Part shown: piece after piece, positions 53,442-63,152 of the stretch
How positions within the stretch are numbered: position 1 is the stretch's first letter
How the letters are laid out: each line of letters starts with the position of its first letter
Source: Tridacna crocea
Taxonomy: Eukaryota > Mollusca > Bivalvia > Cardiida > Cardiidae
Direction: 5' to 3'
Assembly: GCA_943736015.1 (NCBI GenBank)
Contig: OX031057.1
Span: 52,653,001 to 52,717,000, forward strand
Length of the DNA: 64,000 nucleotides
Translations under genes and position numbers: made by a program
The notes under the pieces: model-generated
Seen by the model: the letters and a program-made list of their open reading frames with translations, nothing else
Database searches by the model: none
Told to the model about the DNA's origin: nothing

Positions 53442-53703
53442 TGGCTTGGAACACGTGAAAAGGGTAATTCGGACATTTGCGTAAAATGCCGTCTCGGATC
53501 AGCCTGCGCAGTCCGCGCAGGCTAATCCGAGACGGCACTTTACGATTTCATTACATTTTATGCTACAATAGAGATTTACGTACAACAGAATATTTGCTTA
53601 AAAATAGAAAGTGTCGTTCAGATAAGCCTACGCGGACTGCACAGGCTGATCCGAGACGACACTTTACGGGAATGTCCGAATGACCCTTTTCGCGTGTTGT
53701 GGC
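53442..53703. mobile_element. H element, 262 bp
   Basis: AATT precedes it (53438-53441). The right flank reads GAAT, one change from a duplication. Ends GGCTTGGAACACGTGAAAA and TTTTCGCGTGTTGTGGCC; two hairpins as in other H copies. Confidence 0.82.
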
Positions 53704-53877
53704 CCGAATGGAAACCGATCTATTTTTCTGCGTGGTTGGATGCACTGGCTTTGGACAGACTTCTTGCTAACGATACCAATGAGTAGATGGTAATGTGCGA
53801 TTGGTAAAAAATGTGCAAGTGTTAATTGACTGGCCCTGCTGCAATATTTGCTCAAACATCTATGAAACCACTATCTA

Positions 53878-54010
53878 CACGGCATTTCTCTACGTTAAAC
53901 AAAGACCCGGGTCATTGCTCTACGTCGTGAAATGACTTCTGGGGTAATTTCTCTACGTAGAAAAATGACCCGAGTCATATTGTAGGGGAGGGTCGGTTCT
54001 CTATATTACA
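53878..54010. mobile_element. K element
   Basis: CGGCATTTCTCTACGTTAAA, GACCCGGGTCATTGC, CTTCTGGGGTAATTTCTCTA and TATTGTAGGGGAGGGTCGGT match the intronic K copy. Confidence 0.72.
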
Positions 54011-54029
54011 CAGGCTAATTTCTGTGAAT

Positions 54030-54150
54030 CGTGCTCTGGTGAAAAGGGGTCTAATGCAATCCGTGTTGTGTGATACCAAGCAATGGATCACATATTTGGC
54101 TTGCGACATGCAAAAAAGGGACATTCGAACATTTGTGTAAAATCTCTTTT
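54030..54150. mobile_element. I left-end fragment followed by H left-end fragment
   Basis: CGTGCTCTGGTGAAAAGGGG and TGTGATACCAAGCAATGG match the start of the I-type sequence at 47995-48058. GGCTTGCGACATGCAAAAAA GGGACATTCGAAC is an H terminus. Confidence 0.55.
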
Positions 54151-54198
54151 CTTTTGAACGCTTAGCGATTGTGGTGTTGATGGGCGCCGCCATATTAA

Positions 54199-54425
54199 AC
54201 TTTTTAACAAACGACAAAATTTTCGACTCATCCAAATTGAAAGAATTTGCAGATGATAGATTTAAAGTGACTCAAAAACTGAAAGTTTTCTTGGGGGGGG
54301 GGGGAAGCATTGTGGGAAATGGAGAAAATGCTGGGCTGGTGATCAGCATTTTCTCCTTTTCCCACAATGTTTTCAAAAGCTTTCTTTCTCATGGTTGTTA
54401 AAAGTCCGGATTGTGTTGTAAAGTG
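54199..54425 (+). mobile_element. B element
   Basis: TTAA 54195-54198. Left arm AACGACAAAATTTTCGACTC. The hairpin loop is enlarged (AATGCTGGGCTGGTGATCAG). The right end GTTGTAAAGTG is decayed. A run of G lies near 54294-54303. Confidence 0.75.
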
Positions 54426-54584
54426 TAAAGTATAGCTCAGCTTGATTCCCAACGATTGTTGTGATTGGATATAGACAAGTAAAAGATAGAAATGACGGCT
54501 TATTTGTAATAAAAGAAGCTTAAAATTTCTCAAAGAAAAAAAATATATCCTGCCAGATGATATTCTAAAAATACACAGTCGAAC

Positions 54585-54615
54585 CTTCGAAGGATATGAC
54601 ATGCGCAGACAACGC
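54585..54615 (-). mobile_element. J terminal fragment
   Basis: CTTCGAAGGATATGACATGC GCAGACAACG repeats the end of the J copy at 54805-55143. Confidence 0.6.
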
Positions 54616-54804
54616 AAAGAAAAACTGAGATCAGAAATCAAAATGCATCATGAATAATTCATGAGAACGAGGAAGCGCCAGCGAAATAATCCATGGCCGA
54701 TTTCAGAACGAATCGAAACTGGTTCACCCAGGATCTTATCTAGAATTAATTCCTAGTCACGCCTTATTGTTTGACGTGCTCCGTGTATGGTACCGCCACA
54801 CGGA

Positions 54805-55143
54805 ACGTTGATTTATCCATTATCTTCCGCAAGATGGCATTCTACAAATACACATCTATCTAATTTGCGTATCCAGGGTACAGAACCGGGCTACATTTAA
54901 AATCGACAACCGTTACTTTAAATATCAAAATGAAATGAACGTTTACTCAATAAAACGCTATCTGGTGCGATTCATTCAACTATGATCGGCTTGCATGTAA
55001 CCAATGCTCCGGTCATTTATTAAAACAGCCCCTACAGGCTTATTTAATAGACTCGATTTAAAAGACCCTCCTTTTCTCTGGAATCGGTGATACGTCATTA
55101 ACAGACAGGTCGATCTCCGAAGAATATGACATGCGCAGACAAC
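54805..55143 (-). mobile_element. J element, full length, reverse
   Basis: Starts ATTATCTTCCGCAAGATGGC and ends CGAAGAATATGACATGCGCA GACAACG. Between them lie AACGCTATCTGGTGCGATTC and CAGCCCCTACAGGCTTATTT. Confidence 0.78.
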
Positions 55144-55600
55144 GTTGGTTTATCTTCTTCATTCGAAGTGCTATTCATGATTTTATATGGCCAAAAACCA
55201 AACCGTCAGGTGACCCAAAACTTGACGTTTTCAAGTCCTACGCTCTACCACGTGAGCAACGTGGATTGGCCTATAAGTCCTAACCTTTATATTTTCTTTT
55301 TCGTTTTGTATCTATAGTTTGACAGCCATGGATCACCTATTCAATGATGTATCATTTTGTTTTAACTTTGGTGAGATTATAAAACAAATCTGACCAATCC
55401 TCTCTTACACTGAAAATTGATCGTTGCCAAGTCAATGTTAAGGATGATTTGATACTAGATTCTATTCTTCATTTGGTTTACGAGTCTCGTACTTACAAAT
55501 GGGTTTTCCTGATTATTTCACCCACCATCTTTCCTCCCCACCCCCTCAACCCATGCAATAAAAACCCAAACTTTCAGTTGATGAGATAACACTTACCCTG
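55144..55600. other. No supported feature
   Basis: Unassigned; a 63-codon open frame (55126-55317) shows no domain. Confidence 0.4.
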
Positions 55601-55639
55601 TCAAATAACGTAAAATGGAATTTAAAACCGATATTAACC

Positions 55640-55795
55640 ACACAATTATTACTAATACAAAGGCATTCTTTATGGAAATGATATCCCAACATCGGACAGT
55701 GTAGATCCAAGATCAGACTGCACGTTACGTGCAGTCTGATCTTGATCTGCACTGTCCGCAAAAGGTCCTTGATTCATATGTGGTAGCCAAAGCGT
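55640..55795. mobile_element. G element
   Basis: GGACAGTGTAGATCCAAGAT with ATCTTGATCTGCACTGTCCG; core GACTGCACGTTACGTGCAGT. It is followed by GCAAAAGGTCCTTGATTC. Confidence 0.8.
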
Positions 55796-55879
55796 TAAAA
55801 CTTTCCCTTTTACTTTATCAAACAAAATGTCAACCCGTTATCAAATACTAGTAATCCCATGTTTCATTGAAACGCCCTA

Positions 55880-55985
55880 CTATGAGAGAAGGCTTTTGAA
55901 ATTTTGAAAACACTATTGGAAATGACGAAAACGTTTGGTGAGCCAGCATTATCTCCTTTCTGCATAATGTTTTCTAACCTGTGCA
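55880..55985 (+). mobile_element. B element fragment
   Basis: GGCTTTTGAAATTTTGAAAA CACT and GCCAGCATTATCTCC ... AATGTTTTCTAACC are an eroded B core lying directly against the next B. Confidence 0.5.
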
Positions 55986-55992
55986 GGCTTAA

Positions 55993-56211
55993 CCCATTAC
56001 CACACAATTCCTACTTTGGACGACCCTGAGAAAGAAGCCTTTAGAAAACATTATGGAAAAAGGGTAAATGCTGGTAACCAGCATTTTCTCCTTTTCCCAC
56101 AATGTTTTCTACCCTTCAGAAAACAAATTTCAAATTTTCAGTCAACTTTATTTTGTTGTCTGCAAATATTTTCGATTCTGACTAGCCTAAATTTTGTCGT
56201 TTGGTAAAGAG
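55993..56211 (-). mobile_element. B element, 219 bp
   Basis: TTAA at 55989-55992 and 56212-56215. Ends CCCATTACCACACAATTCC and GTCGTTTGGTAAAGAG. Confidence 0.88.
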
Positions 56212-56424
56212 TTAATTTGGCATAATTTGAACCTGACGTAATTTGTGGTCTGCAAACGTTAAATAAATTTGGTCAAGTATCAAATTTTTACACTTGACAA
56301 AATGTAAATAACCGTCATTCGGCGAAATAGGTTTTATGCTGTGTGTATTTTCAGCGAAATGGAAAAACGACCTTGTAGATGTACTTCCTGAGATGACATA
56401 ACAAATATTTCCGTCTCTAACTTA

Positions 56425-56500
56425 CAGACGCTGTTGATAAAGATCAGGTTGCAAGTTCTGTGCAGTCTGATTTTGATCTACACTGTCCGGAAAAAAAGCA
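56425..56500. mobile_element. G element, SINE inserted after it
   Basis: GATAAAGATCAGGTTGCAAG with GTGCAGTCTGATTTTGATCT ACACTGTCCG. Confidence 0.65.
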
Positions 56501-56524
56501 ACTGTTATTGCCAACAAGACGCAA

Positions 56525-56815
56525 GCCCAGCCCCGGTAACTCAGTCGAAAGCCAGCAATACTTGAAAACAGGATGTCGCTGGTTAGATCCCTGACTCGGC
56601 CAATGTCTTTCGTAGGATTAATGATAGTAATTGTGACAGGATTCATTCCTCTCCCAGCGCTAACCATTGTCCCGGCGATGGTTATAAGGGAAAGCAGCCA
56701 GTGGCTTGCAAAGAAAATTGGTGCTGTAAAAGGGACTCGAGAAAAAAATAGATAGGTGCACTGGTCGCTGTTGAAATCGGCGTTAAAAACCATATTATCA
56801 TTCAATAAACCATAC
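56525..56815 (+). mobile_element. Full-length SINE (type 2), 7-bp target duplication
   Basis: Flanked by GACGCAA at 56518-56524 and 56816-56822. The head CCGGTAACTCAGTCGAAAGC ... CGCTGGTTAGATCCCTGACT, the body GACAGGATTCATTCCTCTCC and the tail GGCGTTAAAAACC are all present. Confidence 0.88.
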
Positions 56816-56849
56816 GACGCAAATCATCTATGACTCATGTGATGATTTA

Positions 56850-56888
56850 TGTGTGTGTGTGTGTGTGTGTTGGGTGGGGGGGGGGGTA
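56850..56888. repeat. GT microsatellite and G run
   Basis: (GT)n at 56850-56870, then TGGGTGGG and a G run. Confidence 0.9.
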
Positions 56889-57109
56889 ATTTAATTATTG
56901 CGCACCAAATTTGGATAACGTATCATCAAAGAAAGACGGGACATTTGATCTCATTGTTGATTATTAGGCTGTAACGTGTAACTCAATTATTTGTTGCAGA
57001 CAGTGTGATCAAATTCAGTCTGCACATATTTTTCTTTGCAATTTGATTAGTAATTGGGAGGTCGTTTTTCAACTTTTTACACTAAGAACACTTCTTTTTC
57101 TTTATTCAA

Positions 57110-57230
57110 CCTTTAGGCTGCGGAGGGTTACTTATGCACCTTTTGCGGACAATATAGATCAAGATCAGACTGCACAGAACGTGCAGTCTGATCTTGATCT
57201 AGACTGTCCGATATATAGATGCCCTTACCC
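57110..57230. mobile_element. G element, near full length
   Basis: CTTTAGGCTGCGGAGGGTTA CTTATGCACCTTTTGCGGAC leads into GATCAAGATCAGACTGCACA and the complementary arm. Confidence 0.8.
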
Positions 57231-58017
57231 AAAACATAACATTTAAATAGCAAAATTTGTGTTTATTTCTCATCGATTTGAAAATTTCAGTTTAGTTACT
57301 CAGCAGGATGAGGGTGAAAAGTTAATCGTCTGTTTCGTGCGTTTCACCTTAATCTCAAAATTGGCTTTTTGGTAAACCTCAGGGGAGCCGTTCATTTCGT
57401 TGGTAGAGTGACATAATTCTGCCACCAGATACGAGACAAAGCTGACGTGACCTTGGATGTTTGTTGGTCAGACGTAAAACTTTACGAAATCGACCGAGTT
57501 GCTACGAGTGGGGTATTCGGCTGAGAAACGTAGGGCAAACTTCGGGTGATTCGTTGACCAAGTTGATCAATCGGCCGAGTTGTGACAAGCTGCTGACGGA
57601 TTCTTGTTTGGATGAACAATAACGTACATGACGTATGAAGTATTTCACTGGTTCCGCGTTGACATTCTACAGTTATGGAAAACCACTGTTATGTCTGGCC
57701 TAATTTTAGTAACAACCTCCAAAATATGGCGTCATGTAGACTCATTGGTGGAGAGTTTTTACTAGAAACGTGAAATGTGCTTGGCTGAACAATCGCGCCT
57801 GGCTCACGTTATGGAAGCTACATTTGAAGTGTGTTGGCAATATTTGTCACGCGCTGGCTCTAATATCAGGCAGCACATTCTACTCAATGCGACCTCGATC
57901 CATTCTGCTTGCATAAGGTGGTGACATCTAGATGTATACTGTCAACAAAAACCGCGAGATGAGTGCTAAGGGTAAATTAATTTACTGATAAGATCGTCTA
58001 ATTTGCAGGTATTCAGG
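57231..58017. other. No supported feature
   Basis: 57460-57600 repeats the motif ACCGAGTTGC/GCCGAGTTGTGAC. I cannot link it to a known gene or repeat. Confidence 0.35.
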
Positions 58018-58023
58018 CAATAG

Positions 58024-58610
58024 TACGGAGCCCGTTACGTGTCATTTCTACACAATTATTTTTATTCCGAAGTAACGAAATCTTAAATCGTTCAAACGGA
58101 ATACCATTTCGTGAAAACGAAATACTTAATCATTAAAACAAAATACCATTTCGAGAAAACGAAATAAAAAATCGTTCAAACGAAATGCTAATTCGAGAAA
58201 ACAAAATGGGTATGTTCAGAACACTTGCGTGCCATCGTATGTACAGATTGACATATAGTCACTCATCTCACATGGCCATGCCGGACGATAACAATCAAGT
58301 GTACCGAACATACCAACGTTGTTGTCTCGAATTGGCATTTCGTTTTATCGAAATAGCATTTCGTTTGAACGATTTAGCATTTCGTTTATCGAAATAGTAT
58401 TTCCGTTTTATCGAAATAGCATTTCGTTTCAACGATTAAGTATTTTATTTTCTCGAAATACATGTAGCATTTCGTTTTCTGGAATTAGCATTTCGTTCTA
58501 ATGATTTAGTATTTCGTTTTCTCGAAATAGTATTCCGTTAGAACGATTTAGGATTTCGTTATTTCGAAATTAAAAACATGTGCAGAACAGGACACCTACA
58601 GGGCTCTTTA
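58024..58610. mobile_element. Foldback element S with repetitive arms
   Basis: 587 bp flanked by CAATAG at 58018-58023 and 58611-58616. Termini GGAGCCCGTTACGTGTC and GACACCTACAGGGCTC are inverted. Left-arm units (TTTCGAGAAAACGAAAT, AAATCGTTCAAACG) occur as reverse complements many times in the right arm (GCATTTCGTTTTATCGAAAT). The centre has a smaller inverted pair, GGTATGTTC and GAACATACC. Confidence 0.88.
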
Positions 58611-58689
58611 CAATAGTGGATACGCATTACTTACCTTGACTCAGGCTTTCCTCCACTAAAGCTTCTGGTCAACACGGTATATAGTTTTT

Positions 58690-59017
58690 TTTTTTGCTGT
58701 TAGATTGTTGAGAATCTAGAGTTAGTCAAAACTTTTAAACACTTTTAAGCATCCAGAATTTCCTTAAATGTCTATCTAAAAAGTTTTTTCTGTTCATACC
58801 TGTATTACTTTTTTTTGTAAAGGGAGGTCATAATAATCAACCATTGAATTGAAGATATAGTGATCGAAAATGAAAATGATACTAGTAATTCAATGAAGAC
58901 AAAACATTCAAAAATGGTTCCGTTAAGTTGCTACAATTGTGATGATTCTTAATGACATCATATTTCCATAGTAAAATTAGAGTAGAAATAGATGTTCCGA
59001 TTCAGGGTAGAAATACC
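58690..59017 (-). mobile_element. F element, diverged, abutting B
   Basis: AAAGGGAGGTCATAATAATC near 58820 is the F signature. The right end GGGTAGAAATACC precedes TTAA 59018-59021. The left end is eroded. Confidence 0.7.
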
Positions 59018-59021
59018 TTAA

Positions 59022-59241
59022 CCCTTTACTGTACACAATTCCGATTTTTGGCCACTTTGAGATAGAAGACGTTTGAAAACAGTAAGGCAAAGCAGAAAAT
59101 ACTCGTAACCAACACTTTCTCCTTTTCCCACAATGATTTCTGTCCTATAAAAGTCAACTTCCAAAATTCTAGCCACATTTAATCAGATGTCTGCAACTTT
59201 ATTTTTAGTTCTGACAAGTTCAAAATTTGTCGTGTTATAGG
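59022..59241 (-). mobile_element. B element
   Basis: Left end CCCTTTACTGTACACAATTC after TTAA 59018-59021. The hairpin is weak (GAAAATACTCGTAACCAACA). The right end is TTTGTCGTGTTATAGG. Confidence 0.7.
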
Positions 59242-59650
59242 TTTTCAGACGACAAGAGTTTTCACTTATCCAAACTTTATTGCCTTTGCAGACGACATCT
59301 GGCCTGCAACGCGCGAAAAGGGGCCTTACGACTATATTAGATTTTGTGCTACAGTGAACCGGCGCAAAACAGAAAATTACAGAAGAACGGGAAGTGTCGT
59401 CTAGGATTAGTATGAGTGGATTGTGCACGCTGATCATCTCAGGCGGAACATTGGGCAAATGCCCGAATGCTCCTTTTCGCCTGTTGTAAACCATATAGAA
59501 TGTAGCTCCAATGGTGCAATTTACTTTTTGAACGGGTAGAAAACATTGTTAGAAAAGGAGAAAATGCTGGTAACCAGCATTTTCTCCTTTTCCAATAATG
59601 AATTAAAACAGCAGTTCTTTTATTGGGTTGTTAAAGTTTGGGGTTAATGG
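59242..59650 (+). mobile_element. B element split by H
   Basis: The left piece (59242-59296) ends TTGCAGACGACAT. The right piece (59493-59650) starts near ATAGAATGTAGC and carries AAAATGCTGGTAACCAGCAT. TTAA follows at 59651-59654. Confidence 0.72.
59301..59492. mobile_element. H element, one hairpin deleted, nested in B
   Basis: Ends GGCCTGCAACGCGCGAAAA and TTTTCGCCTGTTGTAAACC, flanked by ATCT and ATAT. The first hairpin is missing: GGGGCC joins directly to TTACGACTATATTAG. Confidence 0.78.
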
Positions 59651-59654
59651 TTAA

Positions 59655-59790
59655 TAAATTCTTGAGAAAGGATTTGTTTTTGAAATGGTAGAAAACATTG
59701 TGGAGAAAGGAAAAAAATCCTGGTTACCAGCTTCCCAACAACATTTTAAAAAGTTCGTTGAAACTCGGGGGTATATGGTAAGTGGTTCAG
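59655..59790 (+). mobile_element. B element fragment
   Basis: GGTAGAAAACATTGTGGAGA, ATCCTGGTTACCAGC and TATGGTAAGTGGTTCA. The left arm is missing. Confidence 0.55.
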
Positions 59791-60108
59791 TATAATTTCT
59801 TTACAAAAGGATTTTTTGTTTGGGTAGTTGGAAGTCGAAATAGTATAGTAAATGGCTAGATCTAATTACAGAAATATGTAAATATAGTATTTCCTAAAAC
59901 GACACTATATTTCAAACTATACACACACACACACACAAAAAACGTATTTTCGTGCAAATATAAAAATGTTTGGTGATGATTCTTTCAGTGTTAAATATGT
60001 TATAAAAAGCTTAAAACGTTTCTTCCGTAGTGTAAATCGAGATCTTACGTCACCGGACATGCAATCGGATCTCAGTTAATTTACAAAATCCGAAACCCGA
60101 TACATAGA
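59791..60108. other. No gene; AC microsatellite near 59921-59936
   Basis: Otherwise unassigned. A decayed G-type piece (GTAAATCGAGATCTTACG) lies near 60032. Confidence 0.4.
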
Positions 60109-60400
60109 GGATAATCAACTGGTTATTTTTGATATGAAAAATATCTCACGAGGATGCGTCGTAAGGCGTTGAAAAAACGAGTGCGAAGCACGAGTTTTTT
60201 TAACGCCTTACGACGCATCCGAGTGAGAGATTTTTCATATCAAAAATAACCAGTTGATTATTCTATTTATTATATACCTTATTAACATTATTATTTTTAA
60301 TTTTTCGTTCGAAAGTCGAAATCAATACTTTGGATAGAGAACAGAAATCGGGGACATAGTGCGGATGAATACATAATTTAAAAGAACAAAACGAGACTTC
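60109..60400. mobile_element. D element with near-perfect 150-bp hairpin
   Basis: AATCAACTGGTTATTTTTGA at 60116 is matched by TCAAAAATAACCAGTTGATT ending near 60260; arms include GATGCGTCGTAAGGCGTT and AACGCCTTACGACGCATC. The following 60270-60400 is the reverse complement of 6360-6480. Confidence 0.85.
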
Positions 60401-61300
60401 ACAAAACAAAAGAAGTCGCCATTTTTTTCAGTTGAAGCGGATAAGTTGTGCTTTTTCTTTTTGTGTATTCCGTGCCATAAATACGTAATGGATATGTGGA
60501 TTTATTTAAAAGTGAATATTTTGAGATTCTCATCACTACAGGTAGCTTTGTATGCAATGACATTCTGTGTGAATCGTGATTTCATCGTGGAAATGACTGG
60601 ACCAGTGGCAATTTCAATCAGCTGATTTGGAAGATTCCGGGAGGGGGAAACGGACAGATTCAGTGGTCAAGATGAAGCACAATTTTGTAAAAATAGGAAA
60701 AGCAATTTCTTTATCTTTACCACTGATTTGGTTAAAGTAAAACGACCGTAAATAAATGCTTTAACTTTTAATTATCCGTTTCAGTTAACATGACTGTATG
60801 CATCTCATTCTAAAAATAGCACATTAACGTGTGTAGAGCGACAGTTCAAGGACGGTTCAGCAGAGTGCACATTGTTCGGTCCCCCTAAACACAGAACCTA
60901 ACCGAACCTTAGCTATTTTTGCCGAACCTAAGTTGTTTTGGGGCCATACCGTGTTTGTATGACCTTAACAAGTATATTTTCTATTTCAGAAACAGTTTGA
61001 TAGTTATAATTCGAAAGAAAATGCAGCCTTTTGTGATATATAACGATATATTTGGACCATATCGTTCAACGAACCTAAAAACTCGCAGGACTGTCCGCCA
61101 TATTGGAGGCTATTATAACCCGGGAATGCTATATACACCGGTAACAGCCCGTTTTTCCCGGATATTGTATATTGCATTGTTTCCATCCACTTCAAATTTT
61201 CAGTCTTTTTTTTAATCAGAGTAGCAGTCGAATTCACTAAATACAATGCATCTTGATGAAATTGTGGAATTTCTAAATCTGAATGAATTCTTTAATTTTC
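60401..61300. other. No supported feature (900 bp)
   Basis: Unassigned. A 98-codon open frame (60919-61215) has no recognisable domain. Confidence 0.4.
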
Positions 61301-61301
61301 T

Positions 61302-61636
61302 AACCCATTTCCAAACACCAATTTCTACACAGTCCGAAATCGAAAGTATTTGCAGACGACAATGTTTATTAAGGTAGAAACTATGCAGTTTTATGTGGAG
61401 TATGGGAAATTTAGAAGGTGTTATTGTAGAGCTTTTTCGCCTTTTCTCACAATGTTGTCCAAAATTGAAAGTATTTGCAGATGACAACGTTAATTTAATG
61501 CTGATAGAATTTGAAAGTATTTGCAGAAGACAATATTTACGCTTATACAAATCAGTTTTATATAGTATAGGAATAAGAGTCTGTTGGAAATTTGAGAAGT
61601 TGGTATTGTAGAGCAATTTCTCCTTTCTCACAATGT
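61302..61636. mobile_element. B-derived, rearranged
   Basis: AACCCATTTCCAAACACCAA at the left. GAAAGTATTTGCAGACGACA recurs near 61340, 61466 and 61512. AGAGC(AA)TTTCTCCTTTCTCAC recurs. This looks like several partly duplicated B pieces. Confidence 0.5.
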
Positions 61637-61690
61637 GGTCATGAGTGTTTCATGTCAAGGTCAACTTAAAAGGAGTATCATTAATTCTAA

Positions 61691-61942
61691 CCCTTTCCCA
61701 AACGTCAAATTTTACACTCTTCCAAACAGGACGAGTTTGTACACAAAAAATTCATTGGAGAAAAAAAAAAATGACAGAAATTCTCCAAATGGGTAGAAAA
61801 CACTGTGGGAAAAGGAGGAATTGCTCGTTATGAGCTATTCCTCCTTTTCCCACAATTAACGAGCAATTCCTCCTTTTCCCACAGTGTTTTCAAAAGACTT
61901 GTACTGCAGACACGTGAAAACGAGGGCTTGTTTGGGAAAGGG
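61691..61942 (+). mobile_element. B element (GCTCGTTA variant) with duplicated arm
   Basis: Ends CCCTTTCCCAAACGTCAAA and TTGTTTGGGAAAGGG; flanks CTAA and TTGA. The hairpin GGAGGAATTGCTCGTTATGA is followed by two right arms (ATTCCTCCTTTTCCCACA twice). Confidence 0.8.
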
Positions 61943-62002
61943 TTGATGATTGAATGGGAAATGGGGGAAGGGGTATGTTGACAATTAGAGAAAAATATCT
62001 TT

Positions 62003-62416
62003 CTATTTATTTTGTGGCCCTGAAAAGGGCCGAAGTCTGTAAAGCTTAAGGCCGGCTTTCAAATAATTCTTCACGTTCAGGGATAAAACAACTTCTGATC
62101 CGACTCTTAGTCTTTTCTTGCTGCATGCGAAATGTATATATTGGCGCTACATCCTGCTGAGCCCTTGATCTTTGATGCTCGACAGGGCGTCTTTAGTAGT
62201 GCCGTGACAACAGTAGCGGACATCAACTTCTGATAGAATTCTGACTGCTATCTTCTCTAAGGAGATTGGTGCGCTGTGTCCTGAGCCTGCTCTGATGTAG
62301 GTGTTGCAGGTTGATAAAAACAATCTCTGTTTGTCTTTTGGCTGTTTGATGACATCCGATAGCTGGCGTTTTGTTATATTGAATTTATCCAAAATATGCT
62401 GTACTCTAACGTAACC
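62003..62416 (-). pseudogene. Tpt1/KptA-type RNA 2'-phosphotransferase fragment with in-frame stop
   Basis: Members of this family remove a splice-junction 2'-phosphate from RNA using NAD+; animal homologues are called TRPT1. The minus-strand frame reads GYVRVQHILDKF, then DKQRLFLS, YIRAGSGHS, CCHGTTKDALSSIKDQGLSRM. A TAG at 62149-62147 is followed in the same frame by RQYIHFA and SEVVLSLNVKNYLKAGLKLY. These match the family's GYVRV, DKQRF, RAxxGHS, HGT, GLxxM and HIHFA blocks in order. The N-terminal LRH block is not in this frame; it begins after TAA at 62419-62417, possibly at a splice acceptor (AATTAAG). The frame ends at 62003-62005 in the histone-type stem-loop region, before the family's last strand. 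I call it a pseudogene; a sequencing error at one base or a missing exon are alternatives. Confidence 0.82.
62016..62031 (-). promoter_or_regulatory. Histone-mRNA-type 3' stem-loop
   Basis: On the minus strand GGCCCTTTTCAGGGCC forms a 6-bp stem with a TTTC loop, the exact layout of the metazoan replication-dependent histone 3' signal. ACA follows directly, and a purine-rich AGAAAGA lies 11 bases downstream (61998-62004), where a U7-binding element is expected. No histone frame lies upstream; the Tpt1 relic does. Confidence 0.7.
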
Positions 62417-62905
62417 TTAATTATCAAAAGGAGCAGACGAATCATGTCCGAGGTAGAAGACTATCCTTCTGGATAACGTTTCCATCATTTTTGGCTAGCT
62501 TGTAAATTGTATGTATGTATATATCTGCAAGGTGTCAATTCAGATCGGATAATCATAATTCATTCAACGGAAACAAGGGAGATACAGTATATCACTGTAC
62601 TTCTAATTGTTTCTTTAATTGTTTCTTTAAGTAACACGTTACTCCGGAAAACACAATAGCCGCTGCAAGACAGATTTGCAACGCTGTTTGATAACAATAC
62701 TTGACACAAGACTTGAATCAACCTAAATTTATATTAAACCCTTGATCTTTCCATACACATGCCTATGGTGCCTAGAAAACAATGTTGAAAAAGAAGTATT
62801 TGTTCATTTTTATTGTACAAAGAAAATAAAAGTTAGTTGTATTCATGAAAAATCTTTTGCACGCTTATGCCTTCCATTCTGAACATGGGTTACAAAACCA
62901 GAGGT
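62417..62905. other. No supported feature
   Basis: Unassigned. No further Tpt1 exon that I can recognise. Confidence 0.4.
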
Positions 62906-62908
62906 ACA

Positions 62909-62938
62909 AACCCCCCCCCCCCCCCCAAAAAAAAAATA
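62909..62938. repeat. C run followed by A run
   Basis: About 18 C then about 9 A. Confidence 0.9.
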
Positions 62939-63144
62939 TAAAGTAGAAACATTGTACGAAAAGATGGGTTTGAAAGTCTTGTACTTCTTTTCCCACGCAA
63001 TCGTTGCAAGACTCTTAAATTAGTTCTTTGATAAGGGGAAATGATCGTAATACAACGTTCCAAGTCTTCAGCTGCTGACTATTGAACACATTTTAGGAGA
63101 CGGAAAACAGACAATTTCTTTTTTTTCCCACACTGTTCCATATG
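62939..63144. mobile_element. B remnants, host of element T
   Basis: GTAGAAACATTGTACGAAAA and TTTTCCCACACTGTTCCATA TGCTATCATG resemble the middle of B. The last part is the insertion site of element T. Confidence 0.45.
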
Positions 63145-63152
63145 CTATCATG

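Noticed and set aside
61004-61246. Reverse 80-codon frame and the overlapping forward 98-codon frame as genes
   Set aside because: Two overlapping opposite frames in AT-rich sequence with no domain, signal peptide or splice signals that I can support.
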